Shown piece after piece: positions 38,177 through 44,408 of a stretch of DNA of 46,919 nt. Under the pieces are notes generated by a model that worked only from the letters and a program-made list of their open reading frames with translations, searched no databases and was not told the origin of the DNA. Positions within the stretch are counted from its first letter, which is position 1; each line of letters opens with the position of its first letter. Made by a program: the position numbers and the translations under genes. The stretch is from a virus: positions 1-46,919 of the IMG/VR virus record IMGVR_UViG_3300005542_000010; one strand, written 5' to 3'.

Positions 38177-38793
38177 CCGACCTCGACGCCGCGATTGCGG
38201 CCGCAGACTGCTACCTCCCCGCGCCGCCCTTCGACCGCTGGTGGACGGACGACGACATCCATGTGGGGCTGCGGCAGGAGGGCACGGAGCATATCGTCGC
38301 CTTCCGGGGTTCGGTAGACCGGGAGGATTGGGAACGAGACTTCCGCGGCTGGCCGACCCTCGACGGCGACCTGGGCTATGTCCACGCCGGCTTCAGGGCC
38401 GGGATGGACGGGGTAGCGAACCGCGTTCAAGGCTCGCTAGGAGGGCGTTGGCACTGCGTAGGGCACTCCCTGGGCGCAGCCAGGGCCTGCATCTTCGGTG
38501 CGCTCCTAGCGTGCGTGGGCAAGCCGCCTGCGAGCCTAATCACCTTCGGGACGCCTAGACCGGGCTTTGCCAAGCTTTCCGCCCTGCTGCGGAGCAACAT
38601 TGCGACCATCCGGCACTACCGCAACGGGCCTGACCCGGTTGCCATAGTCCCGCGCAGCTTCGCCTGGTGGCCGTATCAGAAGCCGGTGCCTGATACGGAG
38701 ATCGCGGTGCCGCCGACCGGGCAAGACCCGGTTGACGTGTTCGCATGGCACTCGATGAGCCTGTACCTCGAAGGAATCAAGCGCATCGGTTGA
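38173..38793 (+). CDS. Class-3-type lipase/esterase at the end of the lysis cassette
   Basis: This 206-aa alpha/beta hydrolase of the Lipase_3 type has IVAFRGS (oxyanion region, about 41-47) and GHSLGAA with Ser99. Asp154 in NGPDPVAIVP and His193 in AWHSMSLY complete a plausible Ser-Asp-His triad in the right order. Such enzymes cut ester bonds of lipids. It starts at GTG 38173 (4-base overlap) and has no signal peptide. As the last gene of the lysis operon it may help disrupt the membrane or outer envelope, by analogy with LysB-type esterases of other phages; that role is inference. Confidence 0.85.
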   Translation: MTDLDAAIAAADCYLPAPPFDRWWTDDDIHVGLRQEGTEHIVAFRGSVDREDWERDFRGWPTLDGDLGYVHAGFRAGMDGVANRVQGSLGGRWHCVGHSLGAARACIFGALLACVGKPPASLITFGTPRPGFAKLSALLRSNIATIRHYRNGPDPVAIVPRSFAWWPYQKPVPDTEIAVPPTGQDPVDVFAWHSMSLYLEGIKRIG

Positions 38794-38805
38794 TGAGGAA
38801 GGCGA

Positions 38806-39024
38806 TCATTTGGGTGAAGTGCTGCGCTGTGATTCATGCGTCGGTTGTTCGTTGCTCGGAAACCATCCACCATGACTGTCTTGCAAAATTCTCAGATTGC
38901 AATACTTGCAATAGCTCACTAGGCTGATTCCTAGCTGCGTGATGTAGCCGTTCGGAGCGTGCCAGCCAAGCACATTGTGTGTAAACCGTCCGAACATTCC
39001 CATCGGCTCAAGAAGCGTTGCCAT
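38806..39024 (-). CDS. Small zinc-knuckle protein
   Basis: This 72-aa protein has FTHNVLGWHAPNGYITQLGI, then SYCKYCNLRILQDSHGGWF. The pattern V-L-G-W-H-x-P-N-G-Y...G-x-x-x-x-S-x-C-K-Y-C-x-x-x-I-x-x-D-S-x-G-x-W-F is common in phage small proteins and looks like a single zinc knuckle. It is the last gene of the leftward operon and lies only 12 bases from the convergent lipase end. No terminator is visible between them. Confidence 0.75.
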   Translation of the reverse strand: MATLLEPMGMFGRFTHNVLGWHAPNGYITQLGISLVSYCKYCNLRILQDSHGGWFPSNEQPTHESQRSTSPK

Positions 39025-39692
39025 TAGGCGAACATCCTTGCTTGCCTCTGCGCGTTCTCGATGCGCTCGCAGGCGATGTCGAAGTAAGGCGGTTCAATTT
39101 CCACACCGATGAACTTGCGCCCAAGCTGCAGCGCAGCTACCCCGGTCGTCCCGCTACCCATGAACGGATCGACGATCAATGCCGCTTCCCCGACCTCCTT
39201 GATAGCCCATTTCATCACCTCGATGGGCTTCTGGGTGGGATGCACTCGCGGAGTGCCTTTCTCAGAATCGCGCATCATCCCGTTCCAGTAGTGATTGATT
39301 AGCCTCGCCACGCCTCGAGCGTTCGTCCACGCTAGTTCGCAGTCGGCAAAGTCATTCCTGGTCAGATTGCACCGTTTGTCCCATACGAGCCATTTTGAGG
39401 CCGCTGGGAGCCTGTCGGCGTAGTGGTTGGCCCCGAACATGACCGCAACCGGGGCGAGCGTCAGGAATGGCGTTGGATCGAACGGGAGCGTATCTCCTGT
39501 TACCGGCACCCCGTTGAACTTGGAGACGTACCTCCCCCCTCCAATGCCATCGCCGCCCGCGCCATGCACGAATGATATGCCATAAGGCGGGTCGGTGATG
39601 ACCGCATCGGCGCGAAGCTCAGGCAGAATCTCAAGGCAATCCCCGAGATACAGCGCCGCGTTGCCTATGACTTCCTTCTTCACTCTGCGCAC
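39024..39692 (-). CDS. DNA N6-adenine (or N4-cytosine) methyltransferase, beta-type order
   Basis: This 222-aa amino-methyltransferase has motif IV DPPYGISF (34-41), HPTQKP (motif X) and the AdoMet motif FMGSGTTG (177-184), with GVEIEPPYF after it. Motif IV before motif I places it in the beta class. By family it methylates A-N6 or C-N4; the site cannot be told. No cognate restriction enzyme is next to it, so it is an orphan enzyme likely protecting phage DNA. Length is short but complete. It joins the next gene by TAATG. Confidence 0.92.
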   Translation of the reverse strand: MRRVKKEVIGNAALYLGDCLEILPELRADAVITDPPYGISFVHGAGGDGIGGGRYVSKFNGVPVTGDTLPFDPTPFLTLAPVAVMFGANHYADRLPAASKWLVWDKRCNLTRNDFADCELAWTNARGVARLINHYWNGMMRDSEKGTPRVHPTQKPIEVMKWAIKEVGEAALIVDPFMGSGTTGVAALQLGRKFIGVEIEPPYFDIACERIENAQRQARMFA

Positions 39693-39704
39693 TCCTTCAG
39701 GGAA

Positions 39705-39869
39705 CTAGCCTTCGACATAGCGCATGGTGATTTTGCCGCAGCGACGGCAAATGTCGCGCGCATACTCACCCTCTTTAGTCACGATCAGATTAAGGACGTG
39801 CTGGGAATCGTGGAAGCAAATGGCCTGTCTTAGCCGTCGCAGGCATTCCTCCAGAGGTGTTGCGCTCAT
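39705..39869 (-). CDS. Small protein with a C-x2-C motif
   Basis: This 54-aa protein starts MSATPLEECLRRLRQAICFH and ends DICRRCGKITMRYVEG. Cys18 and His20 of CFH, with C-x2-C at 41-44, could form one zinc site. No family is recognised. GAGG lies seven bases before ATG 39869, and the ATG overlaps the previous stop by one base. Small and easily missed, but well placed in the operon. Confidence 0.65.
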   Translation of the reverse strand: MSATPLEECLRRLRQAICFHDSQHVLNLIVTKEGEYARDICRRCGKITMRYVEG

Positions 39870-40048
39870 TATCTCGCCTCTATTTTTGGGCGGTCAGCAC
39901 CAGTGCGCTGACGATAAAACCGAATGTAGGCTTCCTGCTCGGCCTGTTCGCGCTCTCGCGGCATATCTGGCGGCCATAGCTTAGCCGCGTGTCGCTTTGC
40001 TTCTTCGCGGCACAACTGCGAGATAGCCTCGTAATCCAGTTCGTTCAT
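39869..40048 (-). CDS. Small charged protein of unknown function
   Basis: This 59-aa helical protein (MNELDYEAISQLCREEAKRH, then EQAEQEAYIRFYRQRT) starts at ATG 40048 behind GGAGG. No motif beyond helix and charge is visible. It overlaps the previous gene start (40045-40048) by 4 bases and the next by one. Confidence 0.6.
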   Translation of the reverse strand: MNELDYEAISQLCREEAKRHAAKLWPPDMPREREQAEQEAYIRFYRQRTGADRPKIEAR

Positions 40049-40266
40049 TTTTCCTCCGGCATCTTTGCGGCATGGGTGCGCAGGCCGGTCGGCTTGCCAG
40101 CGCCACAACGGTTTATAAATCGTTTCAGCTTCCTCAGTCGAGCCGCCGTTATCTCGGGTTTTTTCTGATAGACGTACTCGCGCTGCGCACGTTCGATCAC
40201 GGTACGCCAGTCAATGCCGACGCCGAAGATTGTGCTTCCGATCTGCGCTGGCTTCTTCAGTTTCAT
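40045..40266 (-). CDS. Small basic protein of unknown function
   Basis: This 73-aa basic protein (KKPAQIGSTIFGVGIDWRTV, then AARLRKLKRFINRCGAGKPT) has a helix of the type seen in small DNA-binding proteins, but I cannot name a family. It is coupled by 4-base overlaps to its neighbours in the leftward operon. Confidence 0.6.
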   Translation of the reverse strand: MKLKKPAQIGSTIFGVGIDWRTVIERAQREYVYQKKPEITAARLRKLKRFINRCGAGKPTGLRTHAAKMPEEK

Positions 40267-40673
40267 TCTGTGGGCACCTTCTGAGATGGAGTGCGCTTAG
40301 TGCGCTGGCGCGGAGCGGGGCTGGCGTTCAGGAAATCTTCGACGCTCTCGTATGTCGGCGCATCCCAATTCAAGCGAGCCTGAATGCGATCCTGCTCCTC
40401 GTCTGGCAGATTCTCGAACGGTACGTTGCCCTGATAGCCGTCCTTGAGGAATACGAGCAGCGCCCCGGCGCAGTGCTGCGTGTCCTTGCCGAACACAAAG
40501 CCACCATCCTCGTCATCGTCGCTAGTGTCCACGGCGCTCAGATGGCATGGGAAGCCGTGGCGATAGGCTTGTTCCTCGATGTCCTCTGCTCGCTCCCGGC
40601 AAGCGAATTTGATCCCGTCCTTCGTATTCATAAACGGGCAATTCTTGCACGGCGTTTTGAGGTCGAATCTCAT
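40263..40673 (-). CDS. Cysteine-motif phage protein resembling DUF6283
   Basis: This 136-aa protein has CKNCPFMNTKDGIKF near the start, then RHGFPCHLSA, then TQHCAGALLVFLK. The order C-x2-C-P-F...C-H...C-A-G-A is characteristic of a small phage family I know only as a domain of unknown function, resembling DUF6283. The four cysteines suggest a metal or iron-sulfur site. The C-terminus is disordered. ATGA overlaps on both sides. Confidence 0.75.
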   Translation of the reverse strand: MRFDLKTPCKNCPFMNTKDGIKFACRERAEDIEEQAYRHGFPCHLSAVDTSDDDEDGGFVFGKDTQHCAGALLVFLKDGYQGNVPFENLPDEEQDRIQARLNWDAPTYESVEDFLNASPAPRQRTKRTPSQKVPTE

Positions 40674-40810
40674 GGCTGCTTGTGAGGTACGGTGCGTTTA
40701 GTCGCCTTGCACTGACCCCATGTGCAGCCGGCCGGCGGGCAGTGGTAGGTCTTGCATTTGCGGCAATATCGCTTGCGTCCGTAGCAGGACGGGCAGTAGG
40801 CAACGCTCAT
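40670..40810 (-). CDS. Tiny cysteine-rich zinc-finger-like protein
   Basis: This 46-aa protein has seven cysteines in CPSCYGRKRYCRKCKTYHC followed by PPAGC and WGQC. The two C-x2-C pairs and the rest of the cysteines and His suggest two zinc sites. It starts ATG 40810 with AGAG upstream and overlaps both neighbours by 4 bases. No function is known. Confidence 0.6.
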   Translation of the reverse strand: MSVAYCPSCYGRKRYCRKCKTYHCPPAGCTWGQCKATKRTVPHKQP

Positions 40811-41013
40811 TGTTTTTCTCTAGGCAGCAGGGACGACCATTCGGCAGGTGTGAACCATTCCCTTGTGCCGCACGTCCGGCACTCGCCGCGCATTGTCGGC
40901 GTCTGCGGTCGCCTGCTGGACGGGCGACGTGGCACAAAGACCGGCTCCCCACCGCGCCCGGCATTCGATAGCCAGACGTGTCTGCAAAGCATCGGTCCTC
41001 CGCCTTGGCTCAT
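40807..41013 (-). CDS. Small zinc-knuckle-like protein
   Basis: This 68-aa protein has MLCRHVW near the start and GECRTCGTREWFTPAEW near the end. The C-x2-C knuckle followed by R-E-W-F-x-x-x-E-W is a plausible zinc motif with Cys/His from the first part. 4-base overlaps both ways. No family recognised. Confidence 0.6.
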   Translation of the reverse strand: MSQGGGPMLCRHVWLSNAGRGGEPVFVPRRPSSRRPQTPTMRGECRTCGTREWFTPAEWSSLLPREKQ

Positions 41014-41369
41014 GGCATTCCGTTCATAGTAGAGAGTTCAGTTTCGATAGCGGCATACTCGGCAGGCATCGCGTGTTGCAGGAACTCCCGTGCGTTATCC
41101 CACGCTCTCGGCTGGTGTGTTTCGTAGTGCGCGTCTTTACCGTACCGATCCTTGTACCTCTTGATAGTCATTAACGATAAGAGGCACCACGCAGCGGTTT
41201 TCTCTACCTCACTCTTGGCATTCCCTTCCGGGCGATGCGCAGCTTCGGCTTTGTCGGCTCGTTCGATCTCACAGGCGATACAGCGGAAGTCTGGCTTTCC
41301 AGCTTCCGGTCCCATATCGTAGAATCGGATATGGTGAGTCTTGCAATGAAACACAGAAGTTCCGCTCAC
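41010..41369 (-). CDS. Small protein with a Cys/His motif
   Basis: This 119-aa protein has FHCKTHHIRFYDM, then DFRCIACEIERADK, a C...H-H...C-x2-C set that could bind zinc. A charged helix and a C-terminal segment (YETHQPRAWDNAREFLQHAM) follow. GTG 41369 has AAAGGAG six bases upstream. No family recognised. Confidence 0.65.
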   Translation of the reverse strand: MSGTSVFHCKTHHIRFYDMGPEAGKPDFRCIACEIERADKAEAAHRPEGNAKSEVEKTAAWCLLSLMTIKRYKDRYGKDAHYETHQPRAWDNAREFLQHAMPAEYAAIETELSTMNGMP

Positions 41370-41391
41370 GCTTTGCTCCTTTCGTCACGAG

Positions 41392-41526
41392 TCAGCAGTG
41401 GCCCCAACAAGCGGTCAGGATTCGAGCTTCCGTTTCGTCGGCTATTCTTTCGTCTCCTTTGGCGTCTTTCAACACCCAAGCGCCAATCCAGCGAGCCATA
41501 TAAATTCCGAACTTGCGTTTTTTCAT
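41392..41526 (-). CDS. Tiny protein of unknown function
   Basis: This 44-aa protein starts MKKRKFGIYMARWIGAWVLK and ends ARILTACWGHC. AAAGGAGA precedes ATG 41526 with ideal spacing, and that site doubles as the last codons of the upstream gene. No known family. The aromatic N-terminal part looks like a short beta hairpin. Confidence 0.6.
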   Translation of the reverse strand: MKKRKFGIYMARWIGAWVLKDAKGDERIADETEARILTACWGHC

Positions 41527-41527
41527 T

Positions 41528-41725
41528 TCAATCTCCTTTGGTAGTTTCGTCACGAGTGCGGATATTTCGCGCTGCGTCTTTCCAAGCCGATGCCTCGATA
41601 GAACGCGCCAGCACAGAACCAACTCCAAGCGGAGACAGCCCTTCGGTATATCGCTGGATGCTGCGCGATCCTGCATCGAAGTAGGCGCTCGGCCATTCCT
41701 TCAGGACTTTTTGTTTCGGCGTCAC
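41528..41725 (-). CDS. Small protein of unknown function
   Basis: This 65-aa protein (MTPKQKVLKEWPSAYFDAGS, then RSIEASAWKDAARNI) starts at GTG 41725, overlapping the previous stop by 4 bases. The pattern W-P-x-A-x-F...A-W-x-D-A occurs in some phage small proteins, but no function is known. Its stop is one base before the next ATG. Confidence 0.6.
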   Translation of the reverse strand: MTPKQKVLKEWPSAYFDAGSRSIQRYTEGLSPLGVGSVLARSIEASAWKDAARNIRTRDETTKGD

Positions 41726-42411
41726 GGCTTCGCGCTCTTGTCAGAAGCTGCCATCGCGGCGCTCGATCCGGGGAAATAGCGCGGTTCATTCCTAAAACTC
41801 TCAACCGTTTCCAAAAGTTTGTAGGGGCTGCTCGGCCAATCTTTGAATGTTTCTGCCGGGGTAGCGCTGATAACTGCACACAGTTTTTCAATCCACCAAA
41901 AGGCACGCCCGAGATCGGCCCAAACTTTAACCCATTCGTCATTCATGGGTTCGGTTGCGGAGATTGGCAATCGTCCGAATTGCTTTGCAAGATATTCCAC
42001 GGCATTTTCCCATTGAGCCATTCCTCTGTCTCGCGTGGAAATATATTCATCCAGCCAACGGGCCAATTCCTCTATTTTTTCTCTCGTCGGCTCGGTTGGG
42101 GGAACCAGCGCAGCTCGGCGTTCCAGTTCGCGCCGAATTTCCCAGAAGCGGTTGTGCATGGTTTCCGTGCCATACATCGCAAGGCGACCAGCGATCTCCC
42201 CGAACAGAGAAATTAGTTCGAGCGTGGTTTGCTCTGTCGCAGGACGACAAGAACGCGGCTCCTTATCAGATTGACGTAGCTTCTTACCGAAGTTCCCGAA
42301 CGCTTTTTTAGCGGCTTTTTGTCCATCCAAGAACGCCTGCATTGGGCATTCTTCTTTCCGACACGGCTTAAGGTGGTCGCCGGTCTTTTTGCAATGCTCG
42401 CAATGTTCCAT
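41722..42411 (-). CDS. Cys-rich N-terminus plus helical protein of unknown function
   Basis: This 229-aa protein starts MEHCEHCKKTGDHLKPCRKE, then ECPM. The five cysteines and His in 25 residues look like a zinc finger. Two long helical parts follow (TLELISLFGEIAGRLAMYGT, then TREKIEELARWLDEYISTRD), ending in an unrelated Pro/Ser tail. The start at 42411 forms TAATG with the previous gene; a longer version from 42471 lacks support. No family recognised. Confidence 0.65.
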   Translation of the reverse strand: MEHCEHCKKTGDHLKPCRKEECPMQAFLDGQKAAKKAFGNFGKKLRQSDKEPRSCRPATEQTTLELISLFGEIAGRLAMYGTETMHNRFWEIRRELERRAALVPPTEPTREKIEELARWLDEYISTRDRGMAQWENAVEYLAKQFGRLPISATEPMNDEWVKVWADLGRAFWWIEKLCAVISATPAETFKDWPSSPYKLLETVESFRNEPRYFPGSSAAMAASDKSAKP

Positions 42412-42710
42412 TAGGCGTCCTTCGCAGTATTCGGAGAAGCAACAATCTTCCCTCCCGCAGCAGCCTCCCATTGGGGGCGATAGCGTTCCAGCACCTCCCG
42501 CGTTTCAGGCGAGTGCGAATCAGCTGGCTCTAAGCACAGCCGCAGGCAGAGCGTGATGACATCCTTCTCCGCGCTGTCCGACAGCGCCGCAGCAATGGCC
42601 GCTTCGTGCGTCTCATTGCCTTCGTGGGGCGGATTGACGCCGACTAACTCACGCCATTTGCGGCGGTATACCTGAACTGCTCTGCGCTGGCTGTTCAATG
42701 CTGAGTTCAT
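42411..42710 (-). CDS. Small helical protein of unknown function
   Basis: This 99-aa protein reads MNSALNSQRRAVQVYRRKWR, then NETHEAAIAAALSDSAEKDV and SPETREVLERYRPQWEAAAG. It is mostly helical with no motif. TAATG couples it to the following gene. The stop of the gene at 42714 lies three bases upstream. Confidence 0.55.
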   Translation of the reverse strand: MNSALNSQRRAVQVYRRKWRELVGVNPPHEGNETHEAAIAAALSDSAEKDVITLCLRLCLEPADSHSPETREVLERYRPQWEAAAGGKIVASPNTAKDA

Positions 42711-42713
42711 GTA

Positions 42714-42917
42714 TTATTTGTCCTGTGCTGCTACGTGGCGCAAGCGCGTAGAGGGAGCCTGAGTCGGGCTATCCACCCAGGAAGCAGGGATGCTGTGGCC
42801 CTGATGTTCGACCAAGGATACTGTCGGAATAGCTAACCGACCAGCACGCCACCTTCCGCCTGTGATCGGATCGGACCATTCAACGGACCATTCCGTGCGA
42901 GTAGCGTTCCTTTTCAT
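42714..42917 (-). CDS. Small beta-rich protein of unknown function
   Basis: This 67-aa protein starts MKRNATRTEWSVEWSDPITG and continues GRWRAGRLAIPTVSLVEHQG. The first part resembles a short beta sheet. GAAGGAGAAGAA before ATG 42917 is a strong ribosome site. No family is known. A 45-base gap separates it from the HNH gene. Confidence 0.55.
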   Translation of the reverse strand: MKRNATRTEWSVEWSDPITGGRWRAGRLAIPTVSLVEHQGHSIPASWVDSPTQAPSTRLRHVAAQDK

Positions 42918-42962
42918 TTCTTCTCCTTCACAACCCGATCATGGAGAATCCTAGTAAAGGTT

Positions 42963-43364
42963 CTAGCGACTGAGAAGGTTCCGTCCTTGATCAGTTAGTT
43001 TGGCTCGTCCACTTCTTTCCCCCTTCGTGCTGCGCCCGCTAGCGACCATATCCGCGCCGTTCTCCTTGTACCCTCCTAGGTACAGGTGGGACGGCCTGAC
43101 GCAGCCCTGGTGCCCGTTAAAGCAGCGGTGAAGGACGAAGATGCGGCTGCTCTCAATCGGGCCGTTCACGATCAGCCACGCCGCACGGTGAGCGTGGATA
43201 TTGTGGCCGTTGTAGCTGAACATCCCGTAGCGCGTAACGCTGCTGCGAGCGCCCTTCCATGTCCAACAGCCCTTTCCTTTCCTAACCTTGGCCCAGAAGC
43301 TGGCGGCAGTCGCCTCCGGGGTTTGGAACCAGGCTGCCTTTGGGCTTATTGTGCGATGCGCCAC
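42963..43364 (-). CDS. HNH endonuclease, homing type
   Basis: This protein of about 133 aa has the order of phage HNH proteins: FWAKVRKGKGCWTWKGARSS, then GHNIHAHRAAWLIVNGPIES, LHRCFNGHQGCVRPSHLYLG, and RSGRAKLTDQG. The central H-R-C...C-x-x-P-x-H-L is the HNH core. Between Cys and Cys it carries F-N-G-H-Q-G, longer than usual. GTG 43364 was chosen because the gene at 43372 ends just before it; an ATG at 43541 would overlap that gene almost fully. The C-terminus stops early compared with related proteins that extend beyond A-K-L-T. Probably a mobile homing gene. Confidence 0.75.
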   Translation of the reverse strand: MAHRTISPKAAWFQTPEATAASFWAKVRKGKGCWTWKGARSSVTRYGMFSYNGHNIHAHRAAWLIVNGPIESSRIFVLHRCFNGHQGCVRPSHLYLGGYKENGADMVASGRSTKGERSGRAKLTDQGRNLLSR

Positions 43365-43371
43365 GCTGATA

Positions 43372-43611
43372 TTACCTACTGTTGCGCTGAGTCTGAAGCA
43401 CGCGGCGAGCGCATTCCTTCGCGCCCTGATGCGGCGTGTACTTCCCGGCCGGATTTCCAAATCGCTTTGAGGGGGTTCCGCGCCCCTTCCCGCGTGCTCT
43501 GTACTGGCCGATGCGCCCCATCGCGTCCTTGCGCTCTCCAATGCCTGCCAGAGACATTGCAGCGGCGATAGCGGCGAAGATCATCTTGGAGCGTGCGAAC
43601 GGTTCAGCCAT
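43372..43611 (-). CDS. Small basic protein of unknown function
   Basis: This 79-aa protein starts MAEPFARSKMIFAAIAAAMS with AAGGAG five bases before ATG 43611. A hydrophobic helix is followed by basic segments (QYRARGKGRGTPSKRFGNPA). The Y-R-x-R-G-K-G-x-G pattern is seen in some phage small proteins, but no role is known. The HNH gene begins 7 bases downstream. Confidence 0.65.
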   Translation of the reverse strand: MAEPFARSKMIFAAIAAAMSLAGIGERKDAMGRIGQYRARGKGRGTPSKRFGNPAGKYTPHQGAKECARRVLQTQRNSR

Positions 43612-43644
43612 GAAAACTCCTTCGTGGTTTACCTAAACGATGCG

Positions 43645-44373
43645 TTAAGCCGTGACGTTCTTCTTCGCGTAATCGCGGTTCTTCAGCCATTCCAGGGCCG
43701 CGCCATCGCCGACGAAGAAAATTCCTGATCCCGCCGCTGCGGGCGCGAGCTTCTGCGCTGCATCGAGCGGTTCCATCGACCGCACATCCTTGTCGTCGCA
43801 AAGCGCCTGAAGCCAGCCTGCGATGCAGTGCGCAGAGCCGCACTTGTGTTCTTCTTCCGGCGTGTGGTCTGGATTCCAATTTTCGGAATGCCAGCCGCCC
43901 ATATTGAGTCGTTTCGGCTTCTTGAGAACGATTTCCCGCACTTCATCGAGCCGCAGGATTTCCTGCGGCTCCGCTTCGCCGTACACCCGCGCTTTGCCGG
44001 ACACCTGCGCTTTGCCGTACACCCGCGCTTTGCCGTACACCCGCGCTTCGCCGTACACCCGCGCTTCGCCGTACACCTGCGCTTTGCCGTACACCCGCGC
44101 TTCGCCGTACACCCGCGCTTCGCCGGACACCCGCGCTTTGCCGTACACCCGCGCTTTGCCGTACACCCACGCTTCGCCGGACACCCACGCTTCGCCGGAC
44201 ACCCACGCTTCGCCGGACACCTGCAAATTTTCTTCTTTTTCAAGCCAACCGCCGAGTTCGCCTTTGGCGACCACGCCGTACATGGTTTTAAAAGAAGCCT
44301 TTGCGCGGATGCGGTTCAGCGTGATTCCGAAAACGACTTTCTGCTCTCCGGTGAATTCAAATTTCGCGTTCAT
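43645..44373 (-). CDS. Hexapeptide-repeat (beta-solenoid) protein with conserved C-terminal domain
   Basis: This 242-aa protein starts with a globular part (residues 1-51, ending GELGGWLEKEENLQ), then 14 hexapeptides of the form V-S/Y-G-E/K-A-R/W/Q (52-135). Residue-for-residue regularity and the V at every sixth place predict a left-handed beta-helix or similar solenoid. The C-terminal 107 residues hold NMGGWHSENW, then KCGSAHCIAGWLQALC and GAALEWLKNRDYA. C-G-x-x-H-C-x-A-G-W is a motif I recall beside such repeats in phage and host proteins. The function is unknown. The 18-bp DNA repeat is open in all frames. Confidence 0.8.
   Translation of the reverse strand: MNAKFEFTGEQKVVFGITLNRIRAKASFKTMYGVVAKGELGGWLEKEENLQVSGEAWVSGEAWVSGEAWVYGKARVYGKARVSGEARVYGEARVYGKAQVYGEARVYGEARVYGKARVYGKAQVSGKARVYGEAEPQEILRLDEVREIVLKKPKRLNMGGWHSENWNPDHTPEEEHKCGSAHCIAGWLQALCDDKDVRSMEPLDAAQKLAPAAAGSGIFFVGDGAALEWLKNRDYAKKNVTA
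43969..44220 (-). repeat. 14 tandem 18-bp repeats inside the hexapeptide-repeat gene
   Basis: The 252 bases consist of 14 copies of an 18-bp unit, on the minus strand GTGTACGGCAAAGCGCGG or close variants (S/Y at codon 2, E/K at codon 4, R/W/Q at codon 6). Variation is at fixed codon places, as expected from selection on a protein repeat and from recombinational copy-number change. The three units nearest the start (GTG TCC ... TGG) are a distinct subtype. Confidence 0.9.
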
Positions 44374-44391
44374 TTCATCTCCTTCGATTGA

Positions 44392-44408
44392 TTGGCACTA
44401 CGTGCCAA
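44392..44408. other. Perfect hairpin at the 3' end of the integrase gene
   Basis: TTGGCAC and GTGCCAA flank tac (loop 3), overlapping the integrase stop (44398-44400) and the short gap before the repeat-protein gene. No T-run follows, so it is not a clear terminator. It could be an RNA stability element or, less likely, part of an attachment core. Confidence 0.4.

Noticed and set aside
38794-38805. Terminator between the convergent lysis and early operons
   Set aside because: Only 12 bases separate the genes and no hairpin with T-run was seen on either strand.
43086-43571. Plus-strand 161-codon frame opposite the HNH gene
   Set aside because: Antisense to a recognisable HNH domain; no family.
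43969-44220. Possible CRISPR array
   Set aside because: The units are contiguous 18-bp repeats without spacers and lie in a coding frame.
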